A stretch of DNA of 64,000 nucleotides from Pseudoclavibacter sp. AY1F1 (GTDB lineage Bacteria; Actinomycetota; Actinomycetes; Actinomycetales; Microbacteriaceae), in contig NZ_PSTQ01000003.1 of NCBI RefSeq assembly GCF_002931075.1, positions 1 through 64,000 on the forward strand, read 5' to 3'. How positions within the stretch are numbered: the stretch's first letter is position 1; each line of letters starts with the position of its first letter. The translations under genes were made by a program, and so were the position numbers. Below are positions 8,554 to 17,191 of the stretch, piece after piece. Below the pieces are notes generated by a model. It saw only the letters and a program-made list of their open reading frames with translations. It made no database searches and was not told the DNA's origin.

Positions 8554-9477
8554 TCAGGCCATCAGCGCAACGGCACCCTGATCGAAGAGGTCCGTCGAGA
8601 TGAGCGTGACCAGTTCAGCCTGGGCGGCGTCGAGTGCGCGGGGGTCGGAGACCTCCACGGCACGCCTGCTGGAGACCCGCGAAGATCCGTCTACTGCATA
8701 CACGGTAGCCCACGCCTCGAGCATTCCGTCGGCGTAGCGTGCGGATGCGCCGACGGGCGCCGCGCATCCGGCCTCGAGTGTCGCGAGAATGCCGCGTTCA
8801 ACGAGCACTGCCGCACGCGCCGCAGGGTCGTCGAGCTGGGCGACACCCTCGGGGGCATCGCCGTCGCGCACCTCGATGCCGAGGCACCCCTGCCCTGGCG
8901 CGTTCGGGAAGTCGTTCAGGTCGAAGCGTTCCGTGATGGCGTCTGCGAAGCCGAGCCGCTCGAGGCCCGCCGCGGCGAGCACGACGGCATCGAGTTCACC
9001 GTCGGTCACGAAGCGGAGGCGGCGCTCGACGTTGCCACGTATGTCGCGGATCTCGAGGTCGGGCCGCAACGTGAGGAGTTGCGCGACCCGACGCGGCGAA
9101 CCGGTACCGACCTTCGCGCCGTGCGGAAGCTGCTCGAGCGTCAGCCCGGACTCGCCACCGAGTGAGCAGAGTGCGTCACGCGGGTCCTCCCGAACCGGGT
9201 AGGCGGCAACCGTGAGGCCAGGAGCCTTGGCCGTCGGGAGGTCCTTGAGCGAATGCACCACCAGGTCGCACTCGCCCGCGAGGAGCGCGTCTCGGAGTTC
9301 ACTCGCGAACACACCCGTGCCACCGAGCGACGAGAGCGCGGCGCGCGTCACGTCGCCGTGCGTCGTCACCCGAACGAGCTCCGTCGGCTCTCCCGTGATG
9401 CGCTCGAGCTCGCGAGCCATCGTCGAGGTCTGCGCGACCGCGAGCGCGCTGCCTCGCGTGCCGATCCGCAGCGTCAC
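8554..9477 (-). CDS. hemC: hydroxymethylbilane synthase (porphobilinogen deaminase)
   Basis: This 307-aa protein joins four porphobilinogens into hydroxymethylbilane. The N-terminus RIGTRGSALAVAQT is the family signature, VVHSLKDLPT follows, and KVGTGSPRRVAQL and the dipyrromethane-anchoring cysteine Cys238 in LEAGCAAPVGA are present. The GTG start overlaps the hemH stop by 4 nt (GTGA). An upstream extension inside hemH is open but not homologous. It lies 41 nt before hemD. Confidence 0.96.
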   Translation of the reverse strand: MTLRIGTRGSALAVAQTSTMARELERITGEPTELVRVTTHGDVTRAALSSLGGTGVFASELRDALLAGECDLVVHSLKDLPTAKAPGLTVAAYPVREDPRDALCSLGGESGLTLEQLPHGAKVGTGSPRRVAQLLTLRPDLEIRDIRGNVERRLRFVTDGELDAVVLAAAGLERLGFADAITERFDLNDFPNAPGQGCLGIEVRDGDAPEGVAQLDDPAARAAVLVERGILATLEAGCAAPVGASARYADGMLEAWATVYAVDGSSRVSSRRAVEVSDPRALDAAQAELVTLISTDLFDQGAVALMA

Positions 9478-10760
9478 GGCAGGAGTCCGGAGACCGCCGG
9501 CTTGAAGCCGAGGCGCTTGTTCGCGCAGCAGCCGGGGCGGCACACGTCGAACCAGGGCCCGATGGAGGTCATCGCTGGGCGTTCCCCCACCGGGGTCGCG
9601 TCGCGTCGCTCGAGCACAAGGTCAACAAGGCCCTCAACGTACTTGGCGTGGATGCCGGGCGTGGGGGTTCTGCGGAACGCGAGTCCCGCATCTGCGGCTG
9701 AGTCTTTCGCCTCGTTGTCGAGGTCCCAGAGCACCTCCATGTGGTCGGACACGAAGCCGATGGGCACGACGACGACCGCCTTGGCCCCCTTGGAGGGGAG
9801 CTCCTGGATGACGTCGTTGATGTCTGGCTCGAGCCACGGCTGCGAGGGCGGGCCGGAGCGCGACTGGTAGACGAGCTGCCACGAGAGCTGCTCAGGCACG
9901 CGGCCGGCGATGGTCGTGTCCTCTGCGAGCTCTTGCAGGGCTGCGAGAGCCACAACCTCGGCAACCGCGAGGTGCTGGGCGGCGTAGGCGCCGCTCTCGC
10001 CGAAGCCGGCGCCGGGAGGGCCGGAATTTGCGGCGTCGGCCATCGGGACGGAGTGCGTGGTGAACAGCACCTCGATCTCGGTGGCGAGGTCGAGCTCGGC
10101 GTCTTCCTGCGCGAGGCTGAGCACGGCGTCGCGCACACCCTCGATGAACGGGGCGACGAATCCGGGGTGGTCGAAGAACGCGCGCACCTTGTCGATCGTC
10201 ATCTGCCCGCCGAGACCTGTGTCTTCAAGCGCGTCGGCGAAGTCCTCACGGTATTGGCGGCAGCTCGAGAACGACGAGTACGCGCTTGTCGCGATCGCGA
10301 TGAGGGTCGAGCAGCCAGCCTCACGGGCCCCGAGCAGGACGTCGTTGAAGTACGGCTCCGAGTTGCGATTGCCCCAGAAGACGGGCAGGTCGATGCCGCG
10401 GCGCTCGAGCTCGCGCTCGATGGAGGCTTTCAGTTGGCGATTCTGTTCGTTGATGGGGCTCACCCCGCCGTAGTGGCGGTAATGGTGGGCAACTTCTTCG
10501 AGGCGCTCGTCCGGGATGCCGCGGCCTGCCGTGACGTTGCGCAGGAACGGGATGACCTCGTCCTGGCCTTCCGGCCCGCCGAACGAGGCCAGGAGGATGC
10601 CGTCGTACGCGACGGGCTCCGTCGTGTGTTCCGGACCGAACTTGGCGGCGTCGGATGCTGCGCTCACGGCCGCGTTGACCTCGACGCGCGTGAACGTGGC
10701 CGGGTTGGGCTTTCGTGCGGCGGATCGCTGGCCCGTCTGCTGCGAGGCGACGTCGGTCAC
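9474..10760 (-). CDS. hemH: coproporphyrin III ferrochelatase, [2Fe-2S]-type
   Basis: This 428-aa protein (also called CpfC) inserts Fe2+ into coproporphyrin III in Gram-positive bacteria. A ~48-residue low-homology N-terminus precedes the ferrochelatase fold, which begins ILLASFGGPEGQ. The catalytic His is near 236 in FTTHSVPM and an acidic metal-path segment is SDHMEVLWD near 339-346. Cys167 (SSCRQYRE) plus Cys407, Cys411 and Cys412 at the C-terminus match the four-cysteine pattern that binds a [2Fe-2S] cluster in actinobacterial ferrochelatases. The GTG start overlaps the hemQ stop (GTGA). It works with HemQ and HemY in one pathway. Confidence 0.94.
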   Translation of the reverse strand: MTDVASQQTGQRSAARKPNPATFTRVEVNAAVSAASDAAKFGPEHTTEPVAYDGILLASFGGPEGQDEVIPFLRNVTAGRGIPDERLEEVAHHYRHYGGVSPINEQNRQLKASIERELERRGIDLPVFWGNRNSEPYFNDVLLGAREAGCSTLIAIATSAYSSFSSCRQYREDFADALEDTGLGGQMTIDKVRAFFDHPGFVAPFIEGVRDAVLSLAQEDAELDLATEIEVLFTTHSVPMADAANSGPPGAGFGESGAYAAQHLAVAEVVALAALQELAEDTTIAGRVPEQLSWQLVYQSRSGPPSQPWLEPDINDVIQELPSKGAKAVVVVPIGFVSDHMEVLWDLDNEAKDSAADAGLAFRRTPTPGIHAKYVEGLVDLVLERRDATPVGERPAMTSIGPWFDVCRPGCCANKRLGFKPAVSGLLP

Positions 10761-11551
10761 TGCAGCACCTCGATGATCTCGGAGGTCTGCACGAATCGAC
10801 CCGTGTAGAACGGCACCTCCTCGCGCACGTGGCGGCGAGCTTCCGTCTGGCGCAGGTCGCGCATCATGTCGACGAGGTTGAGGAGGTTGTCGTCTTCGAG
10901 GGCAAGCAGCCACTCGTAGTCGCTGATGCCGAAGGCCGCGACCGTGTTGGTGAGCGTCGAGGTGTACGCGGCACCCGCGCGACCGTGGTCGGCGAGCATC
11001 TGCCGACGCTCGGCCTCAGGCAACAAGTACCACTCGTACGAGCGAACGAATGGGTACACGGTGACCCACTGGCGCGGCTCCTTGCCGAGCATGTATGCCG
11101 GCATGTGACGCGCGCTGAACTCGGCTGCGCGGTGCACGCCGACGATCTGCCACGACGGGGTAAGCGGCGCGATGAGCTCGCTGCGACGAATCTGGCGAAG
11201 CCCCCACTGGAGGCTCTCCGGCGCTTCGCCGTGCAGCCACACCATGAGCTCACCGTCATGGCGGAAGCCGGAGACGTCGTAGAAACCGCGGACCTTGACG
11301 CCGTTCTGGGCGAGCTCCGCGACGATGCCGTCGAGCTCGTCGACGGCCTTGATGGCGTCGCGGCCGGAGAGCACCAGCTCGTTGAGGGTCTCGCGTCGGA
11401 ACACCGAGATCATCGTGTACTCGGTGAGCGCTCCGCCTCCCCCCTGCTCCTCATTGCCCTGGTGGGCTGCTGGAGCTCCCTGCTCGGCGGGCGCTGCTGA
11501 CGTTGCGTTGGGCTCGGCGGCGTATGCCGGGACCTCGTTCGAGTGGGTCAT
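10757..11551 (-). CDS. hemQ: coproheme decarboxylase (HemQ/ChdC)
   Basis: This 264-aa chlorite-dismutase-fold protein removes two propionate carboxyls from coproheme to give haem b, the last step of the coproporphyrin route. A disordered Ala/Gln/Gly-rich N-terminus (~40 residues) precedes YTMISVFRRE. The block KEPRQWVTVYPFVRSYEWYLL carries the catalytic tyrosine region and MLADHG the proximal haem His. A leaderless start is indicated: ATTCTA at 11558-11563 reads TAGAAT on the minus strand, 6 nt before the ATG. This promoter probably drives hemQ-hemH-hemC and perhaps on to dedA. Confidence 0.95.
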   Translation of the reverse strand: MTHSNEVPAYAAEPNATSAAPAEQGAPAAHQGNEEQGGGGALTEYTMISVFRRETLNELVLSGRDAIKAVDELDGIVAELAQNGVKVRGFYDVSGFRHDGELMVWLHGEAPESLQWGLRQIRRSELIAPLTPSWQIVGVHRAAEFSARHMPAYMLGKEPRQWVTVYPFVRSYEWYLLPEAERRQMLADHGRAGAAYTSTLTNTVAAFGISDYEWLLALEDDNLLNLVDMMRDLRQTEARRHVREEVPFYTGRFVQTSEIIEVLQ

Positions 11552-11557
11552 GGTCCT

Positions 11558-11563
11558 ATTCTA
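11558..11563 (-). promoter_or_regulatory. -10 element TAGAAT for hemQ (leaderless)
   Basis: TAGAAT on the minus strand ends 6 nt before the hemQ ATG, and there is no Shine-Dalgarno at usable spacing. It is the likely promoter of the hemQHCDBL run. Confidence 0.6.
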
Positions 11564-11612
11564 CGAAATGTCGAGGAAAGTGTGAGGGTACGGCCGACGG
11601 CCGCTCGCGAGC

Positions 11613-11909
11613 TCAGCGCGAGCGTCGGTACAGCGTGATGGCGGCCGTGATGCCGCCTGCCACGACCACCGCGGCACCTGTCGCGAGGCCCGCGAGCAGC
11701 AGGGGGTTGTCTTCCTTCAGGCGCTGGATGCTGTGGCGAGTGGAGTTGAGGAGCTCGCGTCCACGAATTCGCGGGTCGACCTTCACCTCGATCGCGTCGA
11801 GCGTCGCGGCGAGCTCGCGGCGCGTGCGCTCGATGTCGGCCTTCAGCTGGCCGTCATTGCGCTTGTCTTCTTTCTTCGCGAGGGTCGCCTCGCCGTTCTG
11901 CTCACTCAT
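11613..11909 (-). CDS. DUF3618 membrane protein
   Basis: This 98-aa protein has a charged, helical N-terminal half with the DUF3618 pattern (ADIERTRRELAATLDAIE) and one membrane segment near the C-terminus (about residues 70-91), ending in RRSR. Its function is unknown. It overlaps the preceding holin-superfamily gene by 8 nt and follows the YtxH-like gene in the same direction, an arrangement common in actinobacteria. The three probably form an envelope module. Confidence 0.82.
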   Translation of the reverse strand: MSEQNGEATLAKKEDKRNDGQLKADIERTRRELAATLDAIEVKVDPRIRGRELLNSTRHSIQRLKEDNPLLLAGLATGAAVVVAGGITAAITLYRRSR

Positions 11910-12363
11910 ACTGTCCGAGCCCCTTCACTGCGTTGACATCCTGCTTGACGCTGGCAATTGTGCGCTCTGGCGCGAGCGAACCTGCGCGCTTGAGCGCGAG
12001 GTAGCCAGCCAGGCCGAGCACGATCACGAGCAGCAGGAACGCGCCTGCCACGATGAGCGCGGAGAGCCACGGCGCGAAGACCGTGTTGAGCCCGAGGACG
12101 GCGGCGGTGACGAGCACAGCCCACAGTGTGAGCGCGAAGAACGCCGCGGCGGCGAACAAGCCAACCGCGATGCCGTACTTGGTGCCCGTCGAGATGAGCT
12201 CGCGCTTGCCCTGCTCGACCTCGTCGCGCACGAGCTTCGTGAGGAGCTTGGGGATGTCGGTCACGAGCGTGCCGAGGCTGGCCCTCGACTTCGGGTTCGC
12301 CCTCGTGCGGCCGATGCCGGGGAAGGGCCCGCGGATCGGCTTCTTTTCTGACGACTCAGACAT
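11902..12363 (-). CDS. Actinobacterial holin-X / phage-holin-superfamily membrane protein
   Basis: This 153-aa protein contains LVTDIPKLLTKLVRDEVEQGKREL, the amphipathic segment typical of the Actinobacteria Holin-X (DUF1469-like) family, then two long hydrophobic helices (about 67-90 and 98-120) and a polar tail. Despite the name, there is no prophage nearby and lysis is not implied. Its role is unknown. It lies between the YtxH-like and DUF3618 genes. Confidence 0.8.
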   Translation of the reverse strand: MSESSEKKPIRGPFPGIGRTRANPKSRASLGTLVTDIPKLLTKLVRDEVEQGKRELISTGTKYGIAVGLFAAAAFFALTLWAVLVTAAVLGLNTVFAPWLSALIVAGAFLLLVIVLGLAGYLALKRAGSLAPERTIASVKQDVNAVKGLGQYE

Positions 12364-12393
12364 GGGTGTGTCGCTCTCTGCTGGGAGTGCTGG

Positions 12394-12717
12394 TTAGGAC
12401 GCGTCGCTGCTCGGGTTGCCGACGGTCCCGGTGGGGGCCGGCGGCTTCGACTTCGAGGAGGACCCCTTCTTGCCGTTGTCCTTGACGGCCTTCGTGACCT
12501 GAGCGGTCACGAGCTTCGCGCCGCTCACGGCGACCTCGGCGACCTTCGGGGCGAGCTTGCGAGAGAACTCGTCGACCTCGGCGCGCTTGGAGCGGACGAG
12601 CTTCGTGTCCCAGACCGTCTGCGCGACGGAGGAGATCTGCTCATACCGCTTGCGCCCAGCGCGAGCGCCAAGAACGTACCCGGCGCCGAGGCCAAGCACA
12701 AACACGAACTTCTTCAT
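12394..12717 (-). CDS. small YtxH-like membrane protein
   Basis: This 107-aa protein starts MKKFVFVLGLGAGYVLGARAG, an N-terminal membrane helix with the GxxxG and ARAGR pattern of YtxH-type proteins, followed by KRYEQI and a basic, Lys/Ser-rich cytoplasmic tail. ATG 12717 is chosen for AGGAG at the right spacing. The frame is open for another 20 codons upstream without homology. It is first of a three-gene run (this gene, holin-X, DUF3618) inserted between two haem clusters. Confidence 0.75.
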   Translation of the reverse strand: MKKFVFVLGLGAGYVLGARAGRKRYEQISSVAQTVWDTKLVRSKRAEVDEFSRKLAPKVAEVAVSGAKLVTAQVTKAVKDNGKKGSSSKSKPPAPTGTVGNPSSDAS

Positions 12718-12814
12718 GGAAACTCCTATCGTTCGCCGGTGCGCCATCGATCGGTCAATCGGGCGCCGTGAAGCCACGGATCAAGCCTAGCCCCGCTAGG
12801 CATCTCAACTCGCG

Positions 12815-14299
12815 CTAAGCCTGTGCGTCCTCGGGGAACAGCTCGTCGACCGCGCGGAGCACCCCGGGCACGACGCTCGCGAGCCCCGTGCCGTCGATCC
12901 AGGTACCGGCGAGCGCGAATCCTTCCGCTGACTTCGCCCCATCGCGCGCCTCCTTGAGCGCCTCTGCGCGGCCGAGTCGGGCTGCCGGCGCTGGGATGCG
13001 CCAGACGTGGCGGGCCACCGCCACGACGTCGTCGTCGTCGGAGATCGCAGTGCCGAGCAGGCGCCCTGCGTCCGTGCAGGCGAGCGCCTTCAGCTGGTCA
13101 TCGTCGAGGCCATGCGTGAGGGGCTCCGCTCCCCCGGGCCTTTCCGGACCGTATGAGAGGCGGAGCACGTGCATTCCCTCGCCTGCAGCCGCCTGCTGCC
13201 ATGCCCATTTCGCAGTGACGTGCGTGAGGGCCTTGGCGCGGATGCTCGTGCTCGGCTCCCCGACGAGCACTCCGGTGCCTCGAGGGTACTGATCGAGCTG
13301 GGGGGCGCGCACAAGAAGCGCGACGACCTCGGCCGGCACGGGGGCCGCACCCCCGGGTGCCGACGCGCCCGCCAGGCCCGGTGCCGGGAGTTCGATCGTC
13401 GAGAGGATGCGCGGCACGACAAGCGGCTCGCCGTGCTCGAGCACCACACGCCAGTACTCGCGGCCCGCGGTTGCACCACCCGCCGTCGACCCGTCGGGTG
13501 CCGGCAGGTCGGATACCGACACCTCGGCTGCCGAAACGACGCGCGTGCCGAGACGGATCTCGACACCGAGTTCCTCGAGATCGTGCCCCAAACGCGCCAC
13601 GACCAGATGCATGCCGCCATCGACCGTGCGAACGGCGGCCCCAGGGGGGGCGTTCCGGCGGAGCGCCGCCACGGCGCCGGCCAGCGAGCCGTGCTCGCGG
13701 ATGCGCTCGGCGAGCGCCGGGAGGAGCACCCGATGGTCGAGCTCTGCGGGATCGAGTGAGTACACGCCCCTGGTCACGGGCGCCACGAGGCGGCCGAGCA
13801 CCACCGGCCCCATACGCGCGAGGACAAGCGCTTCGAGGTCAACTGCGTCTGCGCCGATCTCCGGGGCGAGTTCCCGATCGCGCTCGAGTTCGGCGATGCC
13901 CTCATCGCCGATAGCCGCGTGCACGGCCGCGCGGGCCTCGTCGTCGAGCAGAGCGGCCTCGCCCGGTATCCCGAGCATCCCACCGGCAGGCATGGGGGCG
14001 GCCGTCTCGTCGGTCACAACCCAGGAGCCGAGCGCACGCGGCTCGACGACGCCGTCGAGCATCCCGAGCTCCTCGAGCAGTGCCGCGAAGGCACCACCTC
14101 TGGTCGCGAATGCCTCGGCGCCGATGTCGATCGTGAGTCCGCCCAGCTGAGCCGAGCGGATCATCCCCCCGAGCTGGTCTGTGGCCTCCACAAGCAGAAC
14201 CCTGACGCCGCGGCGCGCGGCGCGCCTGGCAGCGAGCATGCCGGCGATGCCGCCACCGATGACGAGGAACTCAGGCTGCCCCGAGGGCCGCCTTGTCAC
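12815..14299 (-). CDS. hemY: coproporphyrinogen III oxidase, FAD-dependent (HemY/CgoX)
   Basis: This 494-aa flavoprotein oxidises coproporphyrinogen III to coproporphyrin III in the coproporphyrin route and was formerly annotated as protoporphyrinogen oxidase (hemG/hemY). It opens with the FAD loop FLVIGGGIAGMLAARRAA and an LVEATDQLGG acidic-end strand. A substrate-binding amine-oxidase fold follows, and the C-terminal FAD contact is FALAGTWIDGTGLASVV. The GTG start overlaps the hemE stop by 4 nt, so hemE-hemY are coupled. Several insertions are Ala/Gly-rich, as common in this family. Confidence 0.92.
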   Translation of the reverse strand: MTRRPSGQPEFLVIGGGIAGMLAARRAARRGVRVLLVEATDQLGGMIRSAQLGGLTIDIGAEAFATRGGAFAALLEELGMLDGVVEPRALGSWVVTDETAAPMPAGGMLGIPGEAALLDDEARAAVHAAIGDEGIAELERDRELAPEIGADAVDLEALVLARMGPVVLGRLVAPVTRGVYSLDPAELDHRVLLPALAERIREHGSLAGAVAALRRNAPPGAAVRTVDGGMHLVVARLGHDLEELGVEIRLGTRVVSAAEVSVSDLPAPDGSTAGGATAGREYWRVVLEHGEPLVVPRILSTIELPAPGLAGASAPGGAAPVPAEVVALLVRAPQLDQYPRGTGVLVGEPSTSIRAKALTHVTAKWAWQQAAAGEGMHVLRLSYGPERPGGAEPLTHGLDDDQLKALACTDAGRLLGTAISDDDDVVAVARHVWRIPAPAARLGRAEALKEARDGAKSAEGFALAGTWIDGTGLASVVPGVLRAVDELFPEDAQA

Positions 14300-15429
14300 T
14301 CGACCCGACCGCCGTCTGGCAGGGAGTGCGCGAACTCGACGAGGCCCGTCAAGACGGCGGGGTCGGCGGACGGGGGCACGCCGTGGCCGAGGTTCAGGAT
14401 GTGGGCTGGCGCCGAGTTGCCCCGACGCACGACGTCGCGCACATGCGCCTGCAGCACATCGTCCCCGGCGCCGAGCACCGCGGGGTCGACGTTGCCCTGC
14501 AGCGGCACGTTGCCGCCGAGACGACGCGATGCCTCATCGAGCGTGATGCGGTCGTCGACGCCCATGACATCGGCGCCGATCGCGTGCATGTCCGGCAGGA
14601 GTTCCGCCGTGCCGACGCCGAAGTGGATCGTGCGGACCCGCTCGCCGCCTGGCGTGCGCAGGGCACGCACTCGCTCAAGCGCGAGGCCGCTCGAGGCGGC
14701 GATCGACTTCTGGTACCGGTCGCGGCTGAGCGAACCGGCCCACGAGTCGAACAGCTGCACGATGCTCGCGCCGGCACGTACCTGCGCTTCGAGGAACGCC
14801 GCGGACAGCTCGGCGATGGCGCCGGAAAGGTCGGACCAAGCCTCCGGGTCGGCCTGCATGAGCGTGCGCGTGCGGAGGTGATCCTTCGACGGACCGCCCT
14901 CGACGACGTAGGCGGCGACCGTGAACGGCGCACCTGCGAAGCCGATGAGCGGCGTCGACCCGAGCTCTGCGACCGTGAGCGAGACCGCCTCAGTGATGGG
15001 GTCGAAAAGCTCTGGGCTGATGCGCTCTCGAATGCGCGCCGCGAACTCGTGAGCTTCGCGCGACGTGCGCACCGGGTTCTCGAAGACGGGGCCAGTGCCA
15101 GGAACGATGTCGACAGCCTCGCCGATGAGCTTCAGGGGCACGACGATGTCGCTGAAGAACACGGCAGCGTCGACGCCGTGGCGGCGAACCGGCTGCAGCG
15201 TGATCTCGGCAGCCAGCTCCGGTCGCAGGCAGGAGTCAAGCATCTCGATGCCCTTCCGCAGCTCGCGGTACTCCGGGAGCGAACGGCCAGCCTGCCGCAT
15301 GAACCATACGGGCAGCGTCTCGGGACGCTCGCCGCGGGCAGCGCGGATGAGCGCAGCGTCCGCCGTGAGGCCTGAGGAGAGGGGGTGCGAGTCGCTGAGC
15401 GGCAGGAGTGCAGGAGCTGTCTGTGTCAC
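14296..15429 (-). CDS. hemE: uroporphyrinogen decarboxylase
   Basis: This 377-aa TIM-barrel enzyme decarboxylates uroporphyrinogen III to coproporphyrinogen III. The signature VWFMRQAGRSLPEYR near residue 41 and the later GFAGAPFTVAAYVVEG block are both present, as is the catalytic Asp region AAVFFSDIVVPL. It is divergent from hemA across 143 bp. The GTG start has GACAAT (minus strand, 15436-15441) 6 nt upstream, suggesting a leaderless mRNA. It is first of the hemE-hemY operon. Confidence 0.96.
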   Translation of the reverse strand: MTQTAPALLPLSDSHPLSSGLTADAALIRAARGERPETLPVWFMRQAGRSLPEYRELRKGIEMLDSCLRPELAAEITLQPVRRHGVDAAVFFSDIVVPLKLIGEAVDIVPGTGPVFENPVRTSREAHEFAARIRERISPELFDPITEAVSLTVAELGSTPLIGFAGAPFTVAAYVVEGGPSKDHLRTRTLMQADPEAWSDLSGAIAELSAAFLEAQVRAGASIVQLFDSWAGSLSRDRYQKSIAASSGLALERVRALRTPGGERVRTIHFGVGTAELLPDMHAIGADVMGVDDRITLDEASRRLGGNVPLQGNVDPAVLGAGDDVLQAHVRDVVRRGNSAPAHILNLGHGVPPSADPAVLTGLVEFAHSLPDGGRVE

Positions 15430-15558
15430 CTGTCCATTGTCCCATTAGGTGCGCGCGAGACCACTCCGTCTGGTCTTCGGGGCCGCTTCCGAGCCGACGC
15501 CCGATGGCAACAGGTTTAAGGGAAGGTATGGCTCTTAAGCGGATGTCCGGAGAACTTC

Positions 15559-15564
15559 TACAAT
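15559..15564 (+). promoter_or_regulatory. -10 element TACAAT for hemA (leaderless)
   Basis: TACAAT lies 8 nt before GTG 15573, and an in-frame TAA at 15564-15566 rules out any earlier start. GGAGA further up is 19 nt away, too far to act as a Shine-Dalgarno sequence. Confidence 0.7.
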
Positions 15565-15572
15565 AAGTAATC

Positions 15573-16916
15573 GTGTTGCTGTGTCTGAGTGCCAATCACC
15601 GCACCGCGAGCTTCCCAGTACTTGAAAAGCTCGCGGCCCGCGAGGACGGCGAACTAGAGTCCGCGCTCCGCGGCGCCCCCGGCGTCGACGGAGCTATCGT
15701 GCTGGCCACATGCAACCGCTTCGAGATCTACCTCGACATCGACACGGCTCAGCCTGTCGCCCCAGAGCTCATGCCGACGATCGCTTCAGCGCTCGACGTC
15801 TCAGTCGAGACGCTTCGCGCCAACATGGCAGTCATCCACGACACCCAGGTGCCCGAGTACCTCTTTGCGGTCTCGAGCGGCCTCGAGTCTGTTGTCGTCG
15901 GCGAGGGAGAGATCTCCGGCCAGGTACGCCGAGCGCTCGAGGAATCGCGCGCGGCCGGAATGTCCACGTCGCAGCTCGAGCGCCTCTTCCAGTCGGCGTC
16001 CACGACGTCGCGTGGCATCAAGTCGGGCACGAAGTTGCAGAGCGCAGGCCGTTCGCTGGTGCGCCTCTCGCTGGAGCTCGCCGCCTCACAGATCGCCGAC
16101 TGGAGCACCGCGCAGGTTGTGCTCGTCGGCACCGGATCCTACGCAGCCGCGTCGCTCAAGGCCCTCCAGGACCGCGGGGTGACCCGCGTCGGCGTCTACT
16201 CGCCCTCAGGTCGCGCCCATAAGTTCGCGGAGCGTGAAGGCGTCTTCGTCATCGAGCGCAGGAATCTGCCGGAGCACCTCTCGAACGCAGACCTCGTCGT
16301 GACCTGCTCGACGGCAGACACGGTGGTCATCGACTACGACCTCGTTCTCGGCGCTCGCCTCGCACCAGGCTGCGCAGAGTCCACGCTGTTCATCGACCTC
16401 GGCATGCCACGCAACGTCGACCCCGCCGTCGGGCGCCTGAACGGTGTCTCGGTGCTCGACCTCGAGACCATCCGCATCCACGCACCCCTCGAGGAGCTCG
16501 GGGCCGCCGACGAGGCCCGCTGCATCGTGTCGCGCGCGGCGAGCGAGTTCGTGGAGCAGCAGGCCGAAACGAGCGTCGCCGAGGGCATCGCCGCGCTCCG
16601 CTCGCACATCACCGACATCGCCCGCGCGGAGACTGAGCGCGTCGCGAATAAGGACGACGCCGGCGTGGCCGAGGCGGCACTGCGTCGCCTCGCGAACACG
16701 CTCCTGCACAGCCCATCCGTGCGAGCGAAAGAGCTTGCGCGCGCTGGACGTGGCGACGAGTACCTCGACGCCATCGAATTGCTCTTCGGCATCACCGTCG
16801 AACGCTCAGCATCTGAGCCGACGCCGCCCGCCATGCAGGCCGTCCCCGCTCCGCTCCCGAGCATCACCGAGGTCGAAGGTGACGGGGCTCTCGAGTGCCC
16901 CGTGCACACCTCCTAG
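15573..16916 (+). CDS. hemA: glutamyl-tRNA reductase
   Basis: This 447-aa protein reduces glutamyl-tRNA to glutamate-1-semialdehyde with NADPH, the entry and usual control point of the C5 pathway. The N-terminus LLCLSANHRTASF and the catalytic cysteine in LATCNRFEIY (about residue 47) are present, as are GEGEISGQVRRAL and the NADPH loop GTGSYAAASLKAL. A helical dimerisation tail follows. The start must be GTG 15573 or later and its residues match the family start exactly. Position relative to TACAAT suggests that translation begins at or within 3 nt of the transcript 5' end. About 45 poorly conserved residues follow the last helix. Confidence 0.96.
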   Translation: MLLCLSANHRTASFPVLEKLAAREDGELESALRGAPGVDGAIVLATCNRFEIYLDIDTAQPVAPELMPTIASALDVSVETLRANMAVIHDTQVPEYLFAVSSGLESVVVGEGEISGQVRRALEESRAAGMSTSQLERLFQSASTTSRGIKSGTKLQSAGRSLVRLSLELAASQIADWSTAQVVLVGTGSYAAASLKALQDRGVTRVGVYSPSGRAHKFAEREGVFVIERRNLPEHLSNADLVVTCSTADTVVIDYDLVLGARLAPGCAESTLFIDLGMPRNVDPAVGRLNGVSVLDLETIRIHAPLEELGAADEARCIVSRAASEFVEQQAETSVAEGIAALRSHITDIARAETERVANKDDAGVAEAALRRLANTLLHSPSVRAKELARAGRGDEYLDAIELLFGITVERSASEPTPPAMQAVPAPLPSITEVEGDGALECPVHTS

Positions 16917-17191
16917 CCCTCATCGCACACTTGCCGCTGGAGATCTCCTTCTCCTGCGGGAAGTTTCCCCGAACACGCGGCTTGCCCACCCCGAGAAGCC
17001 GGCGCGGCGCACTGATGCGCAGGATCGACCGCGAATGCGGGGCCACGCGGTTTGGCTCACCCGCATCTTCGAACTCGCGAGGGAGAATCGACGCGCGCCG
17101 GCAAGCTCGGGCACCGAACCCCGCGCGAACCAGCGGCGAACATACCGAGCCGGCCGCCGGGCGCACGCACCGTCGATGGGAATCCTTCCGA

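Noticed and set aside
6458-8581. A 707-codon open frame on the plus strand across hemL, hemB, hemD and hemC
   Set aside because: It is antisense to the hem genes. The composition is Arg/Ala/Asp-rich with no family motif, and codon third positions do not follow the GC pattern of real genes here.
11902-12363. Prophage remnant (holin-like gene)
   Set aside because: No endolysin, integrase, structural genes or attachment sites occur nearby. The protein belongs to a chromosomal actinobacterial membrane family.
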